Below, piece by piece: positions 31,530-40,416 of a stretch of 41,080 nt of DNA. This stretch comes from Ilumatobacteraceae bacterium (GTDB taxonomy: Bacteria; Actinomycetota; Acidimicrobiia; Acidimicrobiales; Ilumatobacteraceae): the NCBI GenBank assembly GCA_025463305.1, contig JAOBWK010000087.1, forward strand, positions 1 through 41,080. Direction: 5' to 3'. Made by a program: the position numbers and the translations under genes. The notes below the pieces were generated by a model that was given only the letters and a program-made list of their open reading frames with translations, made no database searches and had not been told where the DNA came from. Positions within the stretch are counted from its first letter, which is position 1, and every line of letters begins with the position of its first letter.

Positions 31530-32252
31530 TCACTTCCACGCGAACACCGGCTGCTCGAACTCGTCGACCCGCGCATCGATGCGGCCCTCGAGCGCAACCC
31601 AGCGGAACTGCACCAGCACCGCGCCCGTCGGCGCGTGGATGAGGTCGCCGCCGAGCGGCACCTGCACCACGGGATGATCGCTCTCCGGGATGTCGACGAA
31701 CCGCGGCGAGTCAGCGCGGCACAGTTCGTGCAGTCCGATCCGGTAGGCGTATTCCACCTCGGCCGGGTTCGGATCGAGGACGACATCGCCGCCGCCCCAC
31801 ATCACCACCGGCGTGATGACGTAGCCGGAGCGCGTCGGGTAATCGTCGAGCAACCCGAGCACGGCAGTTGGGTCGAGGCTGAGCCCGACCTCCTCGCGCA
31901 GCTCGCGCAGCGCCGTCTGCTCGACGGTCTCGCCGGGATCGACGCGTCCACCCGGCAGCGCCCACTGCCGCGAGTGCGACCGCAGGGTGGCGGCGCGTCG
32001 GCACAGCAGGAACGCCGCACCACCGGCGACGCCGTCCATCTGCCCGTCGAGGCCCGTGGTGTCCGAGGGGATCTGCTCGAGCCGGGCCACGTTCAGCGGC
32101 GCAGGATCGATGCCATCGCGTTCCGCGTTGCTGTCGACGATCACGATCGCCACGGCGGCGTGGCGGCGGCCCTCGAGCGGCGACGACCGTCGCTGGTGGC
32201 GGGCGAGGTTGCCCCGGATCAGCTCGCGCAGCTCGTCGTCGTAGGTGATCAC
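31530..32252 (-). CDS. Nudix hydrolase (possible CoA diphosphatase)
   Basis: The 240-residue protein has a complete Nudix box: GGRVDPGETVEQ followed by TALRELREEVGL, with the catalytic REEVG glutamates. Preceding WALPGG and following VLGLLDDYPTRSGYVITPVV resemble the CoA/8-oxo-dGTP Nudix group. An N-terminal helix, DELRELIRGNLARHQRR, precedes the domain. Substrate is not certain. The GTG at 32252 has a purine-rich GAGGGG overlapping too close to it, so the start may differ. It converges on dut with 9 bases between. Confidence 0.85.
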   Translation of the reverse strand: MITYDDELRELIRGNLARHQRRSSPLEGRRHAAVAIVIVDSNAERDGIDPAPLNVARLEQIPSDTTGLDGQMDGVAGGAAFLLCRRAATLRSHSRQWALPGGRVDPGETVEQTALRELREEVGLSLDPTAVLGLLDDYPTRSGYVITPVVMWGGGDVVLDPNPAEVEYAYRIGLHELCRADSPRFVDIPESDHPVVQVPLGGDLIHAPTGAVLVQFRWVALEGRIDARVDEFEQPVFAWK

Positions 32253-32270
32253 CCCTCGATCATGGCCGAT

Positions 32271-33578
32271 TCAGCGCGGCAGTCGACTGCTGAGCACGCC
32301 CTGCTCGGTGAGCGCGGCGATGGCTTCGTCGTCGAGCCCCAGGATCTCGCGAAGGACGGCAGCGTTGTCCTCGCCGCGGAACTTCGGCTCGCCGGTGACC
32401 CCGGTGGTGGCGCCGCTGAACTGCCATGGCGCTTCCGGCACACGGATCCGCCCACCGCTGCGATCCGGCACGTCGACGATCGCGCCGCGCTCGTCGGCCC
32501 AGTCGCTGTCGGCGATGTCGGCCACGCCGCGCAGCACGCCCATCGCCAGCCCGTGCACCTCCATCGCCGCCTCGATCGCCGCCGCGTCGGGCTGGGTGCG
32601 CGCCCACCGCTGCATCGCTTCGACGAGGACGCCGAGGTGCTCGAGCCGGTGCTCGATGTCGGCGAAGCGCGGATCGTCGAGCATCTCCGGCGCGTCCATC
32701 GCCGCGACGAACCGGTCGAACGTGCCGCGCTCGGCGGGATGGCCGCTGATCACGACGGCCTCGTCGTTGGCGGCCACGAGCACCGGGTAGTCGCCGGGCC
32801 GGAACGAGCGGATCCACTCCGACGAGACGTCGCCGTCCCACAGCAGATCGTGGGTGTGCTCGTTCACGTACAGCATCGTCTGCGCCATCGAGACCTCGAC
32901 TCGCTGCCCGAGGCCCGTGCGTTCGCGCTGGAACAGCGCGGCGAGGATGCCACTCGCCGCCTCCATGCCCGTGTACACGTCGGCGTGGCTGTGCGGATCG
33001 TTGACGTAGTCGACGTGGCCGTCGCCGTCGGCATGCGCGTCGCACTGGGCTTTGGTGAACCCGGCCTCGGCACCGATCACGCTCGCATACGCCCGCCGGT
33101 TGCGCCACGGTCCGGTGGAGCCGTAGCCGTTGATGCTCGCGTACACGAGCCGAGGGTTGACGGCCGCGAGGTCGGCGTGGCCGAGGCCCATCCGGTCCAT
33201 CACACCGGGCCGGAAGTTCTCGATCAGCACGTCGGCGTGGCGGACGAGGTCGCGCACGAGGGCGACCCCCTCCGGCCGGCTGGTGTCGATGCTGACGTTG
33301 CGCTTGCCGACGTTCTGCTGGACGAAGTAGCTCGCCATCCCGCCGACGCGTGGACTGGAGAAGCGGGTCAGGTCGCCGGCGGGCGGCTCGATCTTGATCA
33401 CGTCGGCCCCGAGGTCGCACAGCATGCGCGCCGCGTGCGGACCGCTGAGCACCCGGGTCAGGTCGAGCACACGGATCCCTTGTAACGGACCGGTGTGCTC
33501 GGGGAACGGGAATGCGGTTGCAGCGCCGACTGGTGAATCACCCACCGTCGTAGTCTCGCGGTTGCGGCCGAGTCCCAC
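32271..33578 (-). CDS. Class III (CaiB/BaiF) CoA-transferase, copy 1
   Basis: The protein of about 435 residues transfers CoA between carboxylic acids. Family marks are [61 protein letters not shown] and the region of the catalytic aspartate, [16 protein letters not shown]. The C-terminal domain includes [18 protein letters not shown] 33578 starts the longest form; a GTG at 33545 would remove a non-conserved segment. It is divergent from msrA. Substrate unknown, probably an acyl-CoA in catabolism. Confidence 0.88.
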   Translation of the reverse strand: MGLGRNRETTTVGDSPVGAATAFPFPEHTGPLQGIRVLDLTRVLSGPHAARMLCDLGADVIKIEPPAGDLTRFSSPRVGGMASYFVQQNVGKRNVSIDTSRPEGVALVRDLVRHADVLIENFRPGVMDRMGLGHADLAAVNPRLVYASINGYGSTGPWRNRRAYASVIGAEAGFTKAQCDAHADGDGHVDYVNDPHSHADVYTGMEAASGILAALFQRERTGLGQRVEVSMAQTMLYVNEHTHDLLWDGDVSSEWIRSFRPGDYPVLVAANDEAVVISGHPAERGTFDRFVAAMDAPEMLDDPRFADIEHRLEHLGVLVEAMQRWARTQPDAAAIEAAMEVHGLAMGVLRGVADIADSDWADERGAIVDVPDRSGGRIRVPEAPWQFSGATTGVTGEPKFRGEDNAAVLREILGLDDEAIAALTEQGVLSSRLPR

Positions 33579-33601
33579 GACGTCCGCTCGAGGAGCCGAA
33601 C

Positions 33602-34249
33602 ATGTTCTTCACCAAGAAGGCCCAGATGATCACCCCCGACGCCGCCCTCCGCGGCCGCACCGATCAGGCGATGCCGGTCCCTGAGGCCCACTTCGTCAAC
33701 GGCCATCCGCTCGTCGGTCCGTGGCCGGACGGCCTCGAGACAGCGGTCTTCGGCCTCGGCTGCTTCTGGGGCGCCGAGCGCGGCTTCTGGCAGACGCCCG
33801 GCGTCCACTCAACCGCCGTCGGCTACGCGGGTGGCTACACCCCGAACCCGACGTACGAGGAGACCTGCAGTGGCCGCACCGGTCACACCGAGGCCGTGCT
33901 CGTGGTGTTCGACCCGGCTGCGGTCACCTACGACGAGCTGCTGAAGGTGTTCTGGGAGAGCCACAACCCCACCCAGGGCAACCGCCAGGGCAACGACCGC
34001 GGCACCCAGTACCGCAGCGCGATCTACGCCAGCTCCGACGAGCAGCTGCAGCAGGCCGAAGCCAGCCGCGACCGGTACCAGCAGGCGCTGGTCGGGCAGC
34101 GCTACGGCGAGATCACCACCGAGATCGACATGGCCGGCGAGTTCTACTACGCCGAGCCGTACCACCAGCAGTACCTCGGCAAGAACCCGAGGGGCTACTG
34201 CGGGCTCGGTGGCACCGGGGTCAGCTGCCCCGTCGGCCTCGCCGGCTGA
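33602..34249 (+). CDS. msrA: Peptide-methionine (S)-S-oxide reductase MsrA
   Basis: The 215-residue enzyme repairs methionine S-sulfoxide in proteins. The catalytic motif is LGCFWGAE with C54. The family blocks [27 protein letters not shown] and [20 protein letters not shown] are complete. Resolving cysteines are in the C-terminal [12 protein letters not shown]. The residue in the active site is an ordinary cysteine codon (TGC), not selenocysteine. An N-terminal extension of about 45 residues precedes the domain, as in the E. coli-type long MsrA. Confidence 0.95.
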   Translation: MFFTKKAQMITPDAALRGRTDQAMPVPEAHFVNGHPLVGPWPDGLETAVFGLGCFWGAERGFWQTPGVHSTAVGYAGGYTPNPTYEETCSGRTGHTEAVLVVFDPAAVTYDELLKVFWESHNPTQGNRQGNDRGTQYRSAIYASSDEQLQQAEASRDRYQQALVGQRYGEITTEIDMAGEFYYAEPYHQQYLGKNPRGYCGLGGTGVSCPVGLAG

Positions 34250-34276
34250 GGGGGGGCTCCGCCGGCTGTCACGCGC

Positions 34277-35428
34277 TCACCAGCCATCGGCCTCGCGGAT
34301 CGCCGGGCCGTCGGCGTCGAGCCCACGACCGCTCCACCTCAGCACGCCCGGTGTCGCGCTGAGGTGGGCGATCAGACCCTGCATCGGTGTGGTGCCGACG
34401 TCGACGATCGCATCGCGTGCGGCGAAGTGCGGATCCACCGCGATGTCGGCCATGTCCATCACCGGCCCGATGGCCGCTTCGGCCGCGCTGAACGCCGCGA
34501 TGACGTCGGCCTGCGGGCGAGCCGCGCAGTAGTCGACCATCACCGCCTCGAGCGCGCGGCGGTGCTGCATGCGCGCCTGGAACGTCGCGAAGCGCGGATC
34601 GTCGCCGACGCCGAGCAGGCGCGTCACCCGGTCGGCGACGCTGTCGGAGCTGGCGCTCACCGCGACCCAGTGACCATCGCTGCAGCGATAGGTGCCGCGC
34701 GGCACGGAGTACGGCAGCCCGGCGCCCAGGCGCTCCTGCTGCTCGCCGCTCAGTCGGTACAGCGACAGCAACGGGCCCATCATCTGGAACATGCTCTCCA
34801 GCAGGCTGACGTCGACCACCTGGCCGACACCGCTGTGCAGCGCCACCATCGTCGCGAACGCCGCGGCCAGCCCGGTGACCTCGTCGGTCAGCGCGATCGG
34901 CGGCAGCAGCGGCTGGCCGTCGGGCTCACCGCTCAGCGCGGCGAGACCGCTCATCGCCTCGGCGATGGTGGCGAAGCCGGGACGGTTGCGATACGGCCCG
35001 GTCTGCCCGAACCCCGTGACGCGGGTGATCACCAGCGCACCGTTGGCCGCGTGCAGCACGTCAGGTCCGAGGCCGAGCCGCTCGAGCGTGCCCGGCCGGA
35101 AGTTCTCGACGAGCACGTGGGCGTCGCGCACCAGCCGTCGCAACAGCGCCCGATCGTCGTCGTCCTTGAGATCGAGGGCGATCGTGCGCTTGTTGCGGTT
35201 GACGATCTTCCACCACAGTCCCTCGCCGTCGCGCGGGTCGCGCCAGGCCATGTTGCGCAGGCTGTCGCCCGTGTCGGGACGCTCGACCTTGATCACGTCG
35301 GCGCCGAAGTCAGCGAGGTACGACGCGCACTTCGGCCCGGCGATGACGGTGGAGAGATCGAGCACGCGCAGATCGGCGAGCGGACCGACGCGCTCGTCGC
35401 CGGCTGCGGAGGTGTCGGCGTCGGTCAC
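34277..35428 (-). CDS. Class III (CaiB/BaiF) CoA-transferase, copy 2
   Basis: The 383-residue protein shares the family pattern with the copy at 32271 (LRVLDLSTVIAGPKCASYLA, FGADVIKVERPDTGDSL, VLVENFRPGTLERLGLGP, TRVTGFGQTGPYRNRPGFAT). Its catalytic region is PIALTDEVTGLAAAFATMVA. The GTG start at 35428 overlaps the stop of the aminotransferase gene (GTGA). Its identity with copy 1 is only moderate, so they probably serve different substrates. Last gene of a three-gene coupled operon. Confidence 0.88.
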   Translation of the reverse strand: MTDADTSAAGDERVGPLADLRVLDLSTVIAGPKCASYLADFGADVIKVERPDTGDSLRNMAWRDPRDGEGLWWKIVNRNKRTIALDLKDDDDRALLRRLVRDAHVLVENFRPGTLERLGLGPDVLHAANGALVITRVTGFGQTGPYRNRPGFATIAEAMSGLAALSGEPDGQPLLPPIALTDEVTGLAAAFATMVALHSGVGQVVDVSLLESMFQMMGPLLSLYRLSGEQQERLGAGLPYSVPRGTYRCSDGHWVAVSASSDSVADRVTRLLGVGDDPRFATFQARMQHRRALEAVMVDYCAARPQADVIAAFSAAEAAIGPVMDMADIAVDPHFAARDAIVDVGTTPMQGLIAHLSATPGVLRWSGRGLDADGPAIREADGW

Positions 35429-36576
35429 GGCGTCCAGTCGCCGAGGCGCACGCACGCCGCGCCGATGTCGTCGGCCGAGCCGGCGTAGGAGAACCGCGCC
35501 CAGCGATGGCCGCGCGCCGTGTCGAAGTCGAGGCCCGGCGTGGCGGCGAGTCCGAGCTCGTCGAGCCAGCGGCCGCACAGCTGCATCGAATCGTCGGCGA
35601 GGTGGGAGACGTCGGCGTACACGTAGAACGCCCCGTCGGCGTCGGCCACGTCGGTGATGCCCGCCGCGGCCAGCCCGTCGAGCAGCAGGGCACGGTTGCT
35701 GCGGTAGCGCTCGACGTGCGCATCGAGCTCGGGCTGCGCGTCGAACGCGGCGAGCCCGACGACCTGCGACACGTGCGGCGCGCAGATGTACAGGTTCTGC
35801 TGCAGCCGCTCGAACGCGTCCGTCAGCACATCGGGCGTCACCACCCAACCGAGCCGCCAGCCGGTCATGCTGAAGTACTTCGAGAAGCTGTTGATCACCA
35901 CCGCGTCGTCGGCATGGGCGAGCATCGTCGGCGCCGCCGCGCCGTACGTGATGCCGTGGTAGATCTCGTCGCTGATCAGCTGGATGCGCTGCGCTGCGCA
36001 GTGCGTGGCGAGCTCGGCCATCGTCGCCGCTTCGAGCACCGTGCCCGTCGGGTTCGACGGCGACGCGACGATCAGCCCGTCGAGGTGGCCGGCCGCCTCG
36101 AGCAGTGCCGTCGTGGGCGCCCAGCGGGTGTCGGGGCCGACGGGGATCGGCACCGGCTCGACACCGAGCGCGAGCAGCGCGTTGCGGTAGCACGGGTAGC
36201 CGGGCTCGAGCACGCCGACCCGGTCGCCGGGATCGAAGCAGGCCAGGAACGCGAGCGAGAACCCGGCCGACGCTCCTGCGACGATCATCACCCGCTCGAC
36301 GTCGACGGCCACGTCGTACCACTCGGCGTAGTGCTGGACGATGCGCCGGCGCAGCGACGGCAGCCCCGGCGCGTTGGTGTACCCGAGCGGCTGCGCGCCC
36401 ATCGCCGTGATGCCGGCGGCGACGGCCGTCGACGGTGCCGGTGTGGACGGCTGGCCGACCTCGAGGTGGAACACCCGGTGGCCCGCGGCCTCGCGCTCGC
36501 TCGCCCGACGGGCCATCGCCATCGCGTGGAACGGTGGCACCCGCCCGGCACGCAGCGACGCCTCGAGCGTGCTCAC
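35425..36576 (-). CDS. Class I/II PLP-dependent aminotransferase
   Basis: The 383-residue enzyme has VFHLEVGQPSTPAP at the N terminus, VASPSNPTGTVLEAAT (substrate carboxylate site), ISDEIYHGITYG and the PLP lysine K233 in NSFSKYFSMTGWRLGW. It belongs to the aspartate aminotransferase (AAT I) fold. The amino donor and acceptor cannot be told. GTG 36576 overlaps the phosphoesterase stop (GTGA), and its own stop overlaps the CoA-transferase start, so all three are coupled. With a CoA-transferase next, amino-acid catabolism is a reasonable inference. Confidence 0.9.
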   Translation of the reverse strand: MSTLEASLRAGRVPPFHAMAMARRASEREAAGHRVFHLEVGQPSTPAPSTAVAAGITAMGAQPLGYTNAPGLPSLRRRIVQHYAEWYDVAVDVERVMIVAGASAGFSLAFLACFDPGDRVGVLEPGYPCYRNALLALGVEPVPIPVGPDTRWAPTTALLEAAGHLDGLIVASPSNPTGTVLEAATMAELATHCAAQRIQLISDEIYHGITYGAAAPTMLAHADDAVVINSFSKYFSMTGWRLGWVVTPDVLTDAFERLQQNLYICAPHVSQVVGLAAFDAQPELDAHVERYRSNRALLLDGLAAAGITDVADADGAFYVYADVSHLADDSMQLCGRWLDELGLAATPGLDFDTARGHRWARFSYAGSADDIGAACVRLGDWTP

Positions 36577-37586
36577 CGGAGCGGCAGGATCAGGCAGCGG
36601 TCCTCGAGCCGACCGAGCGCATACGACTCGTAGTCGATGCCGAAGTCGCTGTACAGGTGACGGCAGCGCTCGCTCCAGTCGAGTGCGGCCGGCGACGAGA
36701 TGCGGTGCACGACCTGCATCACGCCGCCGTCGTACACGCGGTACTCGGCCCATGTGCCGGGGAAGTCCTTGACGCAGCCGACCTCGATGCTCGGCACCGC
36801 GTCGGCGATCGCCATCGGGCGCACACGGTGACGGTGGGTGTGTCCGGCGGTGTAGCCGATGACGTTCGTGCGCCGGGCGACGAGCGCGGCGAGCGCGTCG
36901 CTGGCGTCGGGGTGCAGCCCGAAGTAGCCCTCGCCGCGCGAGCCGTTGTCGGTGGAGCCGATCCACTGCTGATGGTGGCCCATCACGAGCACCGGCCGAT
37001 CGGACGACGCCACGCCGTCGTCGAGCCAGGCCAGCTGGTCGGCGGTGATCATCCCGGTGGTGCGCCCGGGGATGACGGTGTCGAGCAGCGCGATGCGCAG
37101 GCCGGGCACGTCGATCCACTGATCGCCGGCGTAGCCGTCCTGCATCTTGTAGGCATCGTGGTTGCCGCGCACGACGAAGAGGCGGTCGCCGAACGCACCG
37201 CGGTAGTTGGTCTCGAACGCGGCCCACTCGGCCGGCTGACCGTCCTGGCTGAGATCGCCCTTGACGATGACGGCGGCGGGATCGATGGCGGCGATCTCGG
37301 CGATCGCGCCTCGGTTCATCGTCTCCGGATAGGGCGGCTCGCCGGGGCGCGCCCGTTGGATCGGGCCGTCGGGGTTGTCGTCGATGCGGCCGGCCTCGGT
37401 CTCGCCGAAGTGCACGTCGTTGACCGTGGCGATCCGGCTGAGCAACTCGCCAGGCGGACGGTCGAGGGTGGTCACGAACGTGCCCAGCAGGTCGTACTCG
37501 GTGTGCGGGCTGAGGTCCTCGTAGCGGTGCACGACACCGCCGTCGTGCAGCACGATCAGGTCATCGGCAACGGTCGTGACGTCCAC
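36573..37586 (-). CDS. Calcineurin-like metallophosphoesterase
   Basis: The 337-residue protein has the full binuclear metal motifs: NDVHFGE (D-x-H), VKGDLSQDG (GD), VVRGNHDAYK (GNHD), VMGHHQQW and TAGHTHRHRV (GH-x-H). About 75 residues precede the first motif and form a beta-rich N-terminal part. It resembles 3',5'-cyclic nucleotide phosphodiesterases (CpdA-like), but the substrate is not proven. GTG 37586 is 6 bases after a TACGGT -10 box (37593-37598), so the operon transcript begins leaderless. Confidence 0.85.
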   Translation of the reverse strand: MDVTTVADDLIVLHDGGVVHRYEDLSPHTEYDLLGTFVTTLDRPPGELLSRIATVNDVHFGETEAGRIDDNPDGPIQRARPGEPPYPETMNRGAIAEIAAIDPAAVIVKGDLSQDGQPAEWAAFETNYRGAFGDRLFVVRGNHDAYKMQDGYAGDQWIDVPGLRIALLDTVIPGRTTGMITADQLAWLDDGVASSDRPVLVMGHHQQWIGSTDNGSRGEGYFGLHPDASDALAALVARRTNVIGYTAGHTHRHRVRPMAIADAVPSIEVGCVKDFPGTWAEYRVYDGGVMQVVHRISSPAALDWSERCRHLYSDFGIDYESYALGRLEDRCLILPLR

Positions 37587-37592
37587 GGCCCA

Positions 37593-37598
37593 ACCGTA
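37593..37598 (-). promoter_or_regulatory. -10 box (TACGGT) of the phosphoesterase operon
   Basis: TACGGT on the minus strand ends 6 bases before the GTG at 37586; no Shine-Dalgarno site is present between. Confidence 0.5.
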
Positions 37599-37666
37599 CG
37601 TCGTCGGACGATCGATGGACGCAGCCGTTGGTCGGCCCGCTGGCAACGCCCACCGACGATCAGGTG

Positions 37667-37687
37667 TAGGGGTTTCCCCGATTCACG
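37667..37687 (+). promoter_or_regulatory. LuxR-type operator, copy 2 (GGGGTTTCCCC core)
   Basis: This is an exact 21-bp copy of the element at 13538-13558. It ends 28 bases before the ATG of the large secreted repeat protein. A CAGCGG hexamer follows each copy within 5 bases. A shared regulator is inferred. Confidence 0.55.
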
Positions 37688-37715
37688 TCGCAGCGGTCCG
37701 GCACACACTGGTCCC

Positions 37716-40208
37716 ATGGGCCGCCCCCGAACCATCATCGCCTCGATCGTCGCGATCCTCGTGGTGATCGGCGTCAGCACGACGGCTTCTCCCGTGCACG
37801 CGCAGGCACGGCCAGTGCCGAAGGGGTTGGCAGCCGCAGATCGCAGCTGCGACGTGGTCGTGCCCAGCTGGACGCTGGCGAACACGGCGCTGGCCTCGAT
37901 CACGAGCTGCGTCGTCACCACGGGTCCTGGCACGCTGCTGATGACGGCGAGCGGATCGGTCGGGATCACCGGCAGCGCCGTCGGCAACGGTTCCGAGACG
38001 CCCGCCTTCTTCCGGATCAGCGAGGACGGCAGCCCACTCCAAGAGAGCTACACGTCGGTCGATCCGAGCATGGTCAACCCCGAGCTCCGACCCGATGGAT
38101 CCGACCGGGCGTTCTACTCCCAGTCGACGATCACGGTCGGTGCGGGATCGCACACCGTGCAGTTGTTCGGCGGCCGCGACACCCGCACCGACGTCTCCCC
38201 GAACACCCCGGTGGCGACCGACATCGATCTGCGCGCCCTGTTCATCCCGGCCGGCAGCACGGAGCAGGTGTGCTCGGGCATCGGAGCGAACCAGACCGAC
38301 GTCGACCCGAGTGCCTCGACACAGCTCGCCTCGTGCCCGATGACCACGACGGTTCCCGGCAAGGTGTACCTCACCGGCGCGGCACGCACGTTCAACCTCG
38401 GTGGACCGATCACCCATCAGATCGGGCTCACCCTCACGGTCGACAGCAACGCCCGCCAGCCGTTCAGCGCCTCGCGGGCCGCCGACAACGACTTCATCTA
38501 CAACGGATCGCAGATGGAGCAGAACGTCGTGGACCTCTCGCCGGGCGCGCACGTGTTCACGCTTTCGGTGCATGCTGTGGACCTCGTCGCGTCGACCACC
38601 GTCTACCTGCCCTCGCTGCGCGTCGTGTTCGTGCCGAACACCTCCCCGACGGCGGCGATCGCGGTGACCTCCACGTTCGCGACGCCCACGTCGACATCGC
38701 GGGCCTTCGCCAACGTGTTGGACATCAGCGTTCCGACGGCGCCACGTCGGGCGACCCTGACGCTGACCCTGATGGGACAGGTCCAGATCGCCGGCACCGG
38801 TGCCACCCAGGAAGGCATCGAGGAGGAGCTCGAACTGATCGTCGACGGCCAACCGCAACCGATGAGCACCCGCGCCTTCGACACCGACTCGTCGACCAAC
38901 GGTGTGTTCCGCAGGTTCCCGTTCGTCGTCACCGCCACCGTGGCGTTGACCGCCGGCGCACACACGGCACAGCTCGCGCTACGGCGCACCGGAGGGGGCT
39001 TCCCGGCCGACGCGGCGGACGTCACCGCGGTCGCGCACATGGTGGTCGACGACGCGGACGTCGCCCAGCCGACACCGGCGCCCACGCCGGATCCGACGCC
39101 GACCCAGGTCGACTACGTGCCGGTCGTCCCCGATCGGGTGCTCGACACCCGCGATGGCCTGACGCCGGCGGCCGGACAGACCGTCGAGGTCGACGTCACG
39201 GGACGGGGCACGTCGCAGGTGCCCGACAACGCCACCGCCGTCGTGCTGAACGTCACGGGCACCAACGCCGGCGGCGCCGGATACGTCACCGTGTGGCCGT
39301 GCGGCTCACCGCAACCCACCGCATCGAACCTCAACCTGCGGCCGGGGGTGACCTCGCCGAACCTCGTGATCTCCAAGATCGGCACCGACGGCAAGGTCTG
39401 CCTGTTCACCCAATCCGTCGCGGACCTCGTCGCCGACGTCAACGGCTACATGCCGGCGGGCTCGACCTACGTGCCGCTCGTGCCGGAGCGGCTGCTCGAC
39501 ACCCGAGCGAGCGGGCAGATCGGCTACACCGGCTCCAAGCCCGCAGCCGGGTCGACGGTCGTCCTCCAGGTCACGGGCGTGGGCTCGTCCCAGCTGCCCG
39601 CGAACACCGAGTCCGCCGTGCTCAACATCACCGGCACCGGCGCCGATGCCGATGGCTACGTCACCGTGTGGCCCTGCGGCTCACCCCGGCCGAACGCGTC
39701 GAACCTGAACATCGCGGCCGGTGTCACCACGCCCAACCTCGTCGTCGCGGAGATCGGCGACGGCGGACAGGTGTGCATCTACACCCAGTCGTCGATGGAC
39801 CTGATCGCCGACGTCAACGGCTCCATGCCCCTCACGTCCTTCTACACACCGCTGCTCCCCGAGCGCCTGCTCGAGACGCGCCCGGACGGACAGACCGGCT
39901 ACTCGGGCGGCAAGCCGGGCGCGGGTTCGACGATCGAGCTCACCGTGACCGGTGTCGGCAGCTCACAGGTGCCGGCAGGTTCGACGGCGGTGGTGTTGAA
40001 CATCACGGGTGTCGAACCCGATGCGGCGGGCTTCGTCACCGTGTGGCCCTGCGGCGCCGATCGACCGACGGCGTCGAACCTCAACCTGACGCCCGGTGTC
40101 ATCAGCCCGAACCTGGTGATGTCGAAGATCGGCGACGGCGGCAAGGTGTGCATCTACACCCAGGGCCCCGCGCACCTCGTCGCGGACATCAACGGCTACT
40201 GGCCGTAG
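37716..40208 (+). CDS. Large secreted repeat protein (3+3 tandem domains)
   Basis: The 830-residue protein has a signal peptide (TIIASIVAILVVIGVSTTAS, cleavage near HAQA). Residues about 35-443 are three beta-rich segments of about 135 residues; shared marks are G-x-V-x-(I/L)-(T/A)-G, VDG or SED-type turns, and AGAHT/PGAHV/GAGSHT near the end of each. A Pro/Thr linker (APTPDPTPTQ) follows. Residues 467-830 are three near-identical repeats of 118-125 residues, each with a PxRxL(D/E)TR opening, VTVWPCG, ASNLN and a closing V-x-DVNG/INGY. The repeat type is known on actinobacterial surfaces but has no assigned activity. No LPXTG anchor is seen. It is transcribed behind the LuxR-type operator. 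Confidence 0.85.
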   Translation: MGRPRTIIASIVAILVVIGVSTTASPVHAQARPVPKGLAAADRSCDVVVPSWTLANTALASITSCVVTTGPGTLLMTASGSVGITGSAVGNGSETPAFFRISEDGSPLQESYTSVDPSMVNPELRPDGSDRAFYSQSTITVGAGSHTVQLFGGRDTRTDVSPNTPVATDIDLRALFIPAGSTEQVCSGIGANQTDVDPSASTQLASCPMTTTVPGKVYLTGAARTFNLGGPITHQIGLTLTVDSNARQPFSASRAADNDFIYNGSQMEQNVVDLSPGAHVFTLSVHAVDLVASTTVYLPSLRVVFVPNTSPTAAIAVTSTFATPTSTSRAFANVLDISVPTAPRRATLTLTLMGQVQIAGTGATQEGIEEELELIVDGQPQPMSTRAFDTDSSTNGVFRRFPFVVTATVALTAGAHTAQLALRRTGGGFPADAADVTAVAHMVVDDADVAQPTPAPTPDPTPTQVDYVPVVPDRVLDTRDGLTPAAGQTVEVDVTGRGTSQVPDNATAVVLNVTGTNAGGAGYVTVWPCGSPQPTASNLNLRPGVTSPNLVISKIGTDGKVCLFTQSVADLVADVNGYMPAGSTYVPLVPERLLDTRASGQIGYTGSKPAAGSTVVLQVTGVGSSQLPANTESAVLNITGTGADADGYVTVWPCGSPRPNASNLNIAAGVTTPNLVVAEIGDGGQVCIYTQSSMDLIADVNGSMPLTSFYTPLLPERLLETRPDGQTGYSGGKPGAGSTIELTVTGVGSSQVPAGSTAVVLNITGVEPDAAGFVTVWPCGADRPTASNLNLTPGVISPNLVMSKIGDGGKVCIYTQGPAHLVADINGYWP
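39114..40205 (+). repeat. Three tandem coding repeats (118, 125 and 121 residues)
   Basis: Repeat 1 is 39114-39467, repeat 2 is 39468-39842 and repeat 3 is 39843-40205. They share PERLLDTR-like openings, the VTVWPCG block, the ASNLN block and an (I/V)ADVNG-type end. DNA identity is visibly high in the VTVWPCG/ASNLN section, pointing to internal duplication. Confidence 0.85.
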
Positions 40209-40227
40209 CCGCCCCGGGTCGGCGTGG

Positions 40228-40416
40228 TCAGCGGTACGGGCGGTCGCGGCGGGACGAGATGGGGCGGTTCCACCAGCGCCCGCTGAACTTCCAAGCAGTG
40301 TTGCGCGCCGCGACCTCGTCCTCCACGACGACGGGCACCGGCCACATGGCCGACACCGAAGCAGCGATCGCGACCGCCTCCTCGTCCGACGGCACCGGCG
40401 TGATCTCGGTGCTCAC
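40228..40416 (-). CDS. Acyl-CoA carboxylase epsilon subunit
   Basis: The 62-residue protein starts [20 protein letters not shown] and ends in [11 protein letters not shown] plus a basic tail. A short helical acidic N terminus and a closing W-(K/R)-FSGRWW block are characteristic of actinobacterial AccE/PccE epsilon subunits, which stabilise the beta-subunit complex. The GTG at 40416 overlaps the beta-subunit stop (GTGA), fixing the partnership. Confidence 0.85.
   Translation of the reverse strand: MSTEITPVPSDEEAVAIAASVSAMWPVPVVVEDEVAARNTAWKFSGRWWNRPISSRRDRPYR

Noticed and set aside
33602..34249. MsrA as a selenoprotein client of the nearby selAB
   Set aside because: The catalytic position is a plain TGC cysteine codon, with no in-frame TGA.
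39114..40205. CRISPR-like or tandem DNA repeat array
   Set aside because: The repeats are in frame, about 360 bp long and encode protein domains; no short regularly spaced repeats are present.
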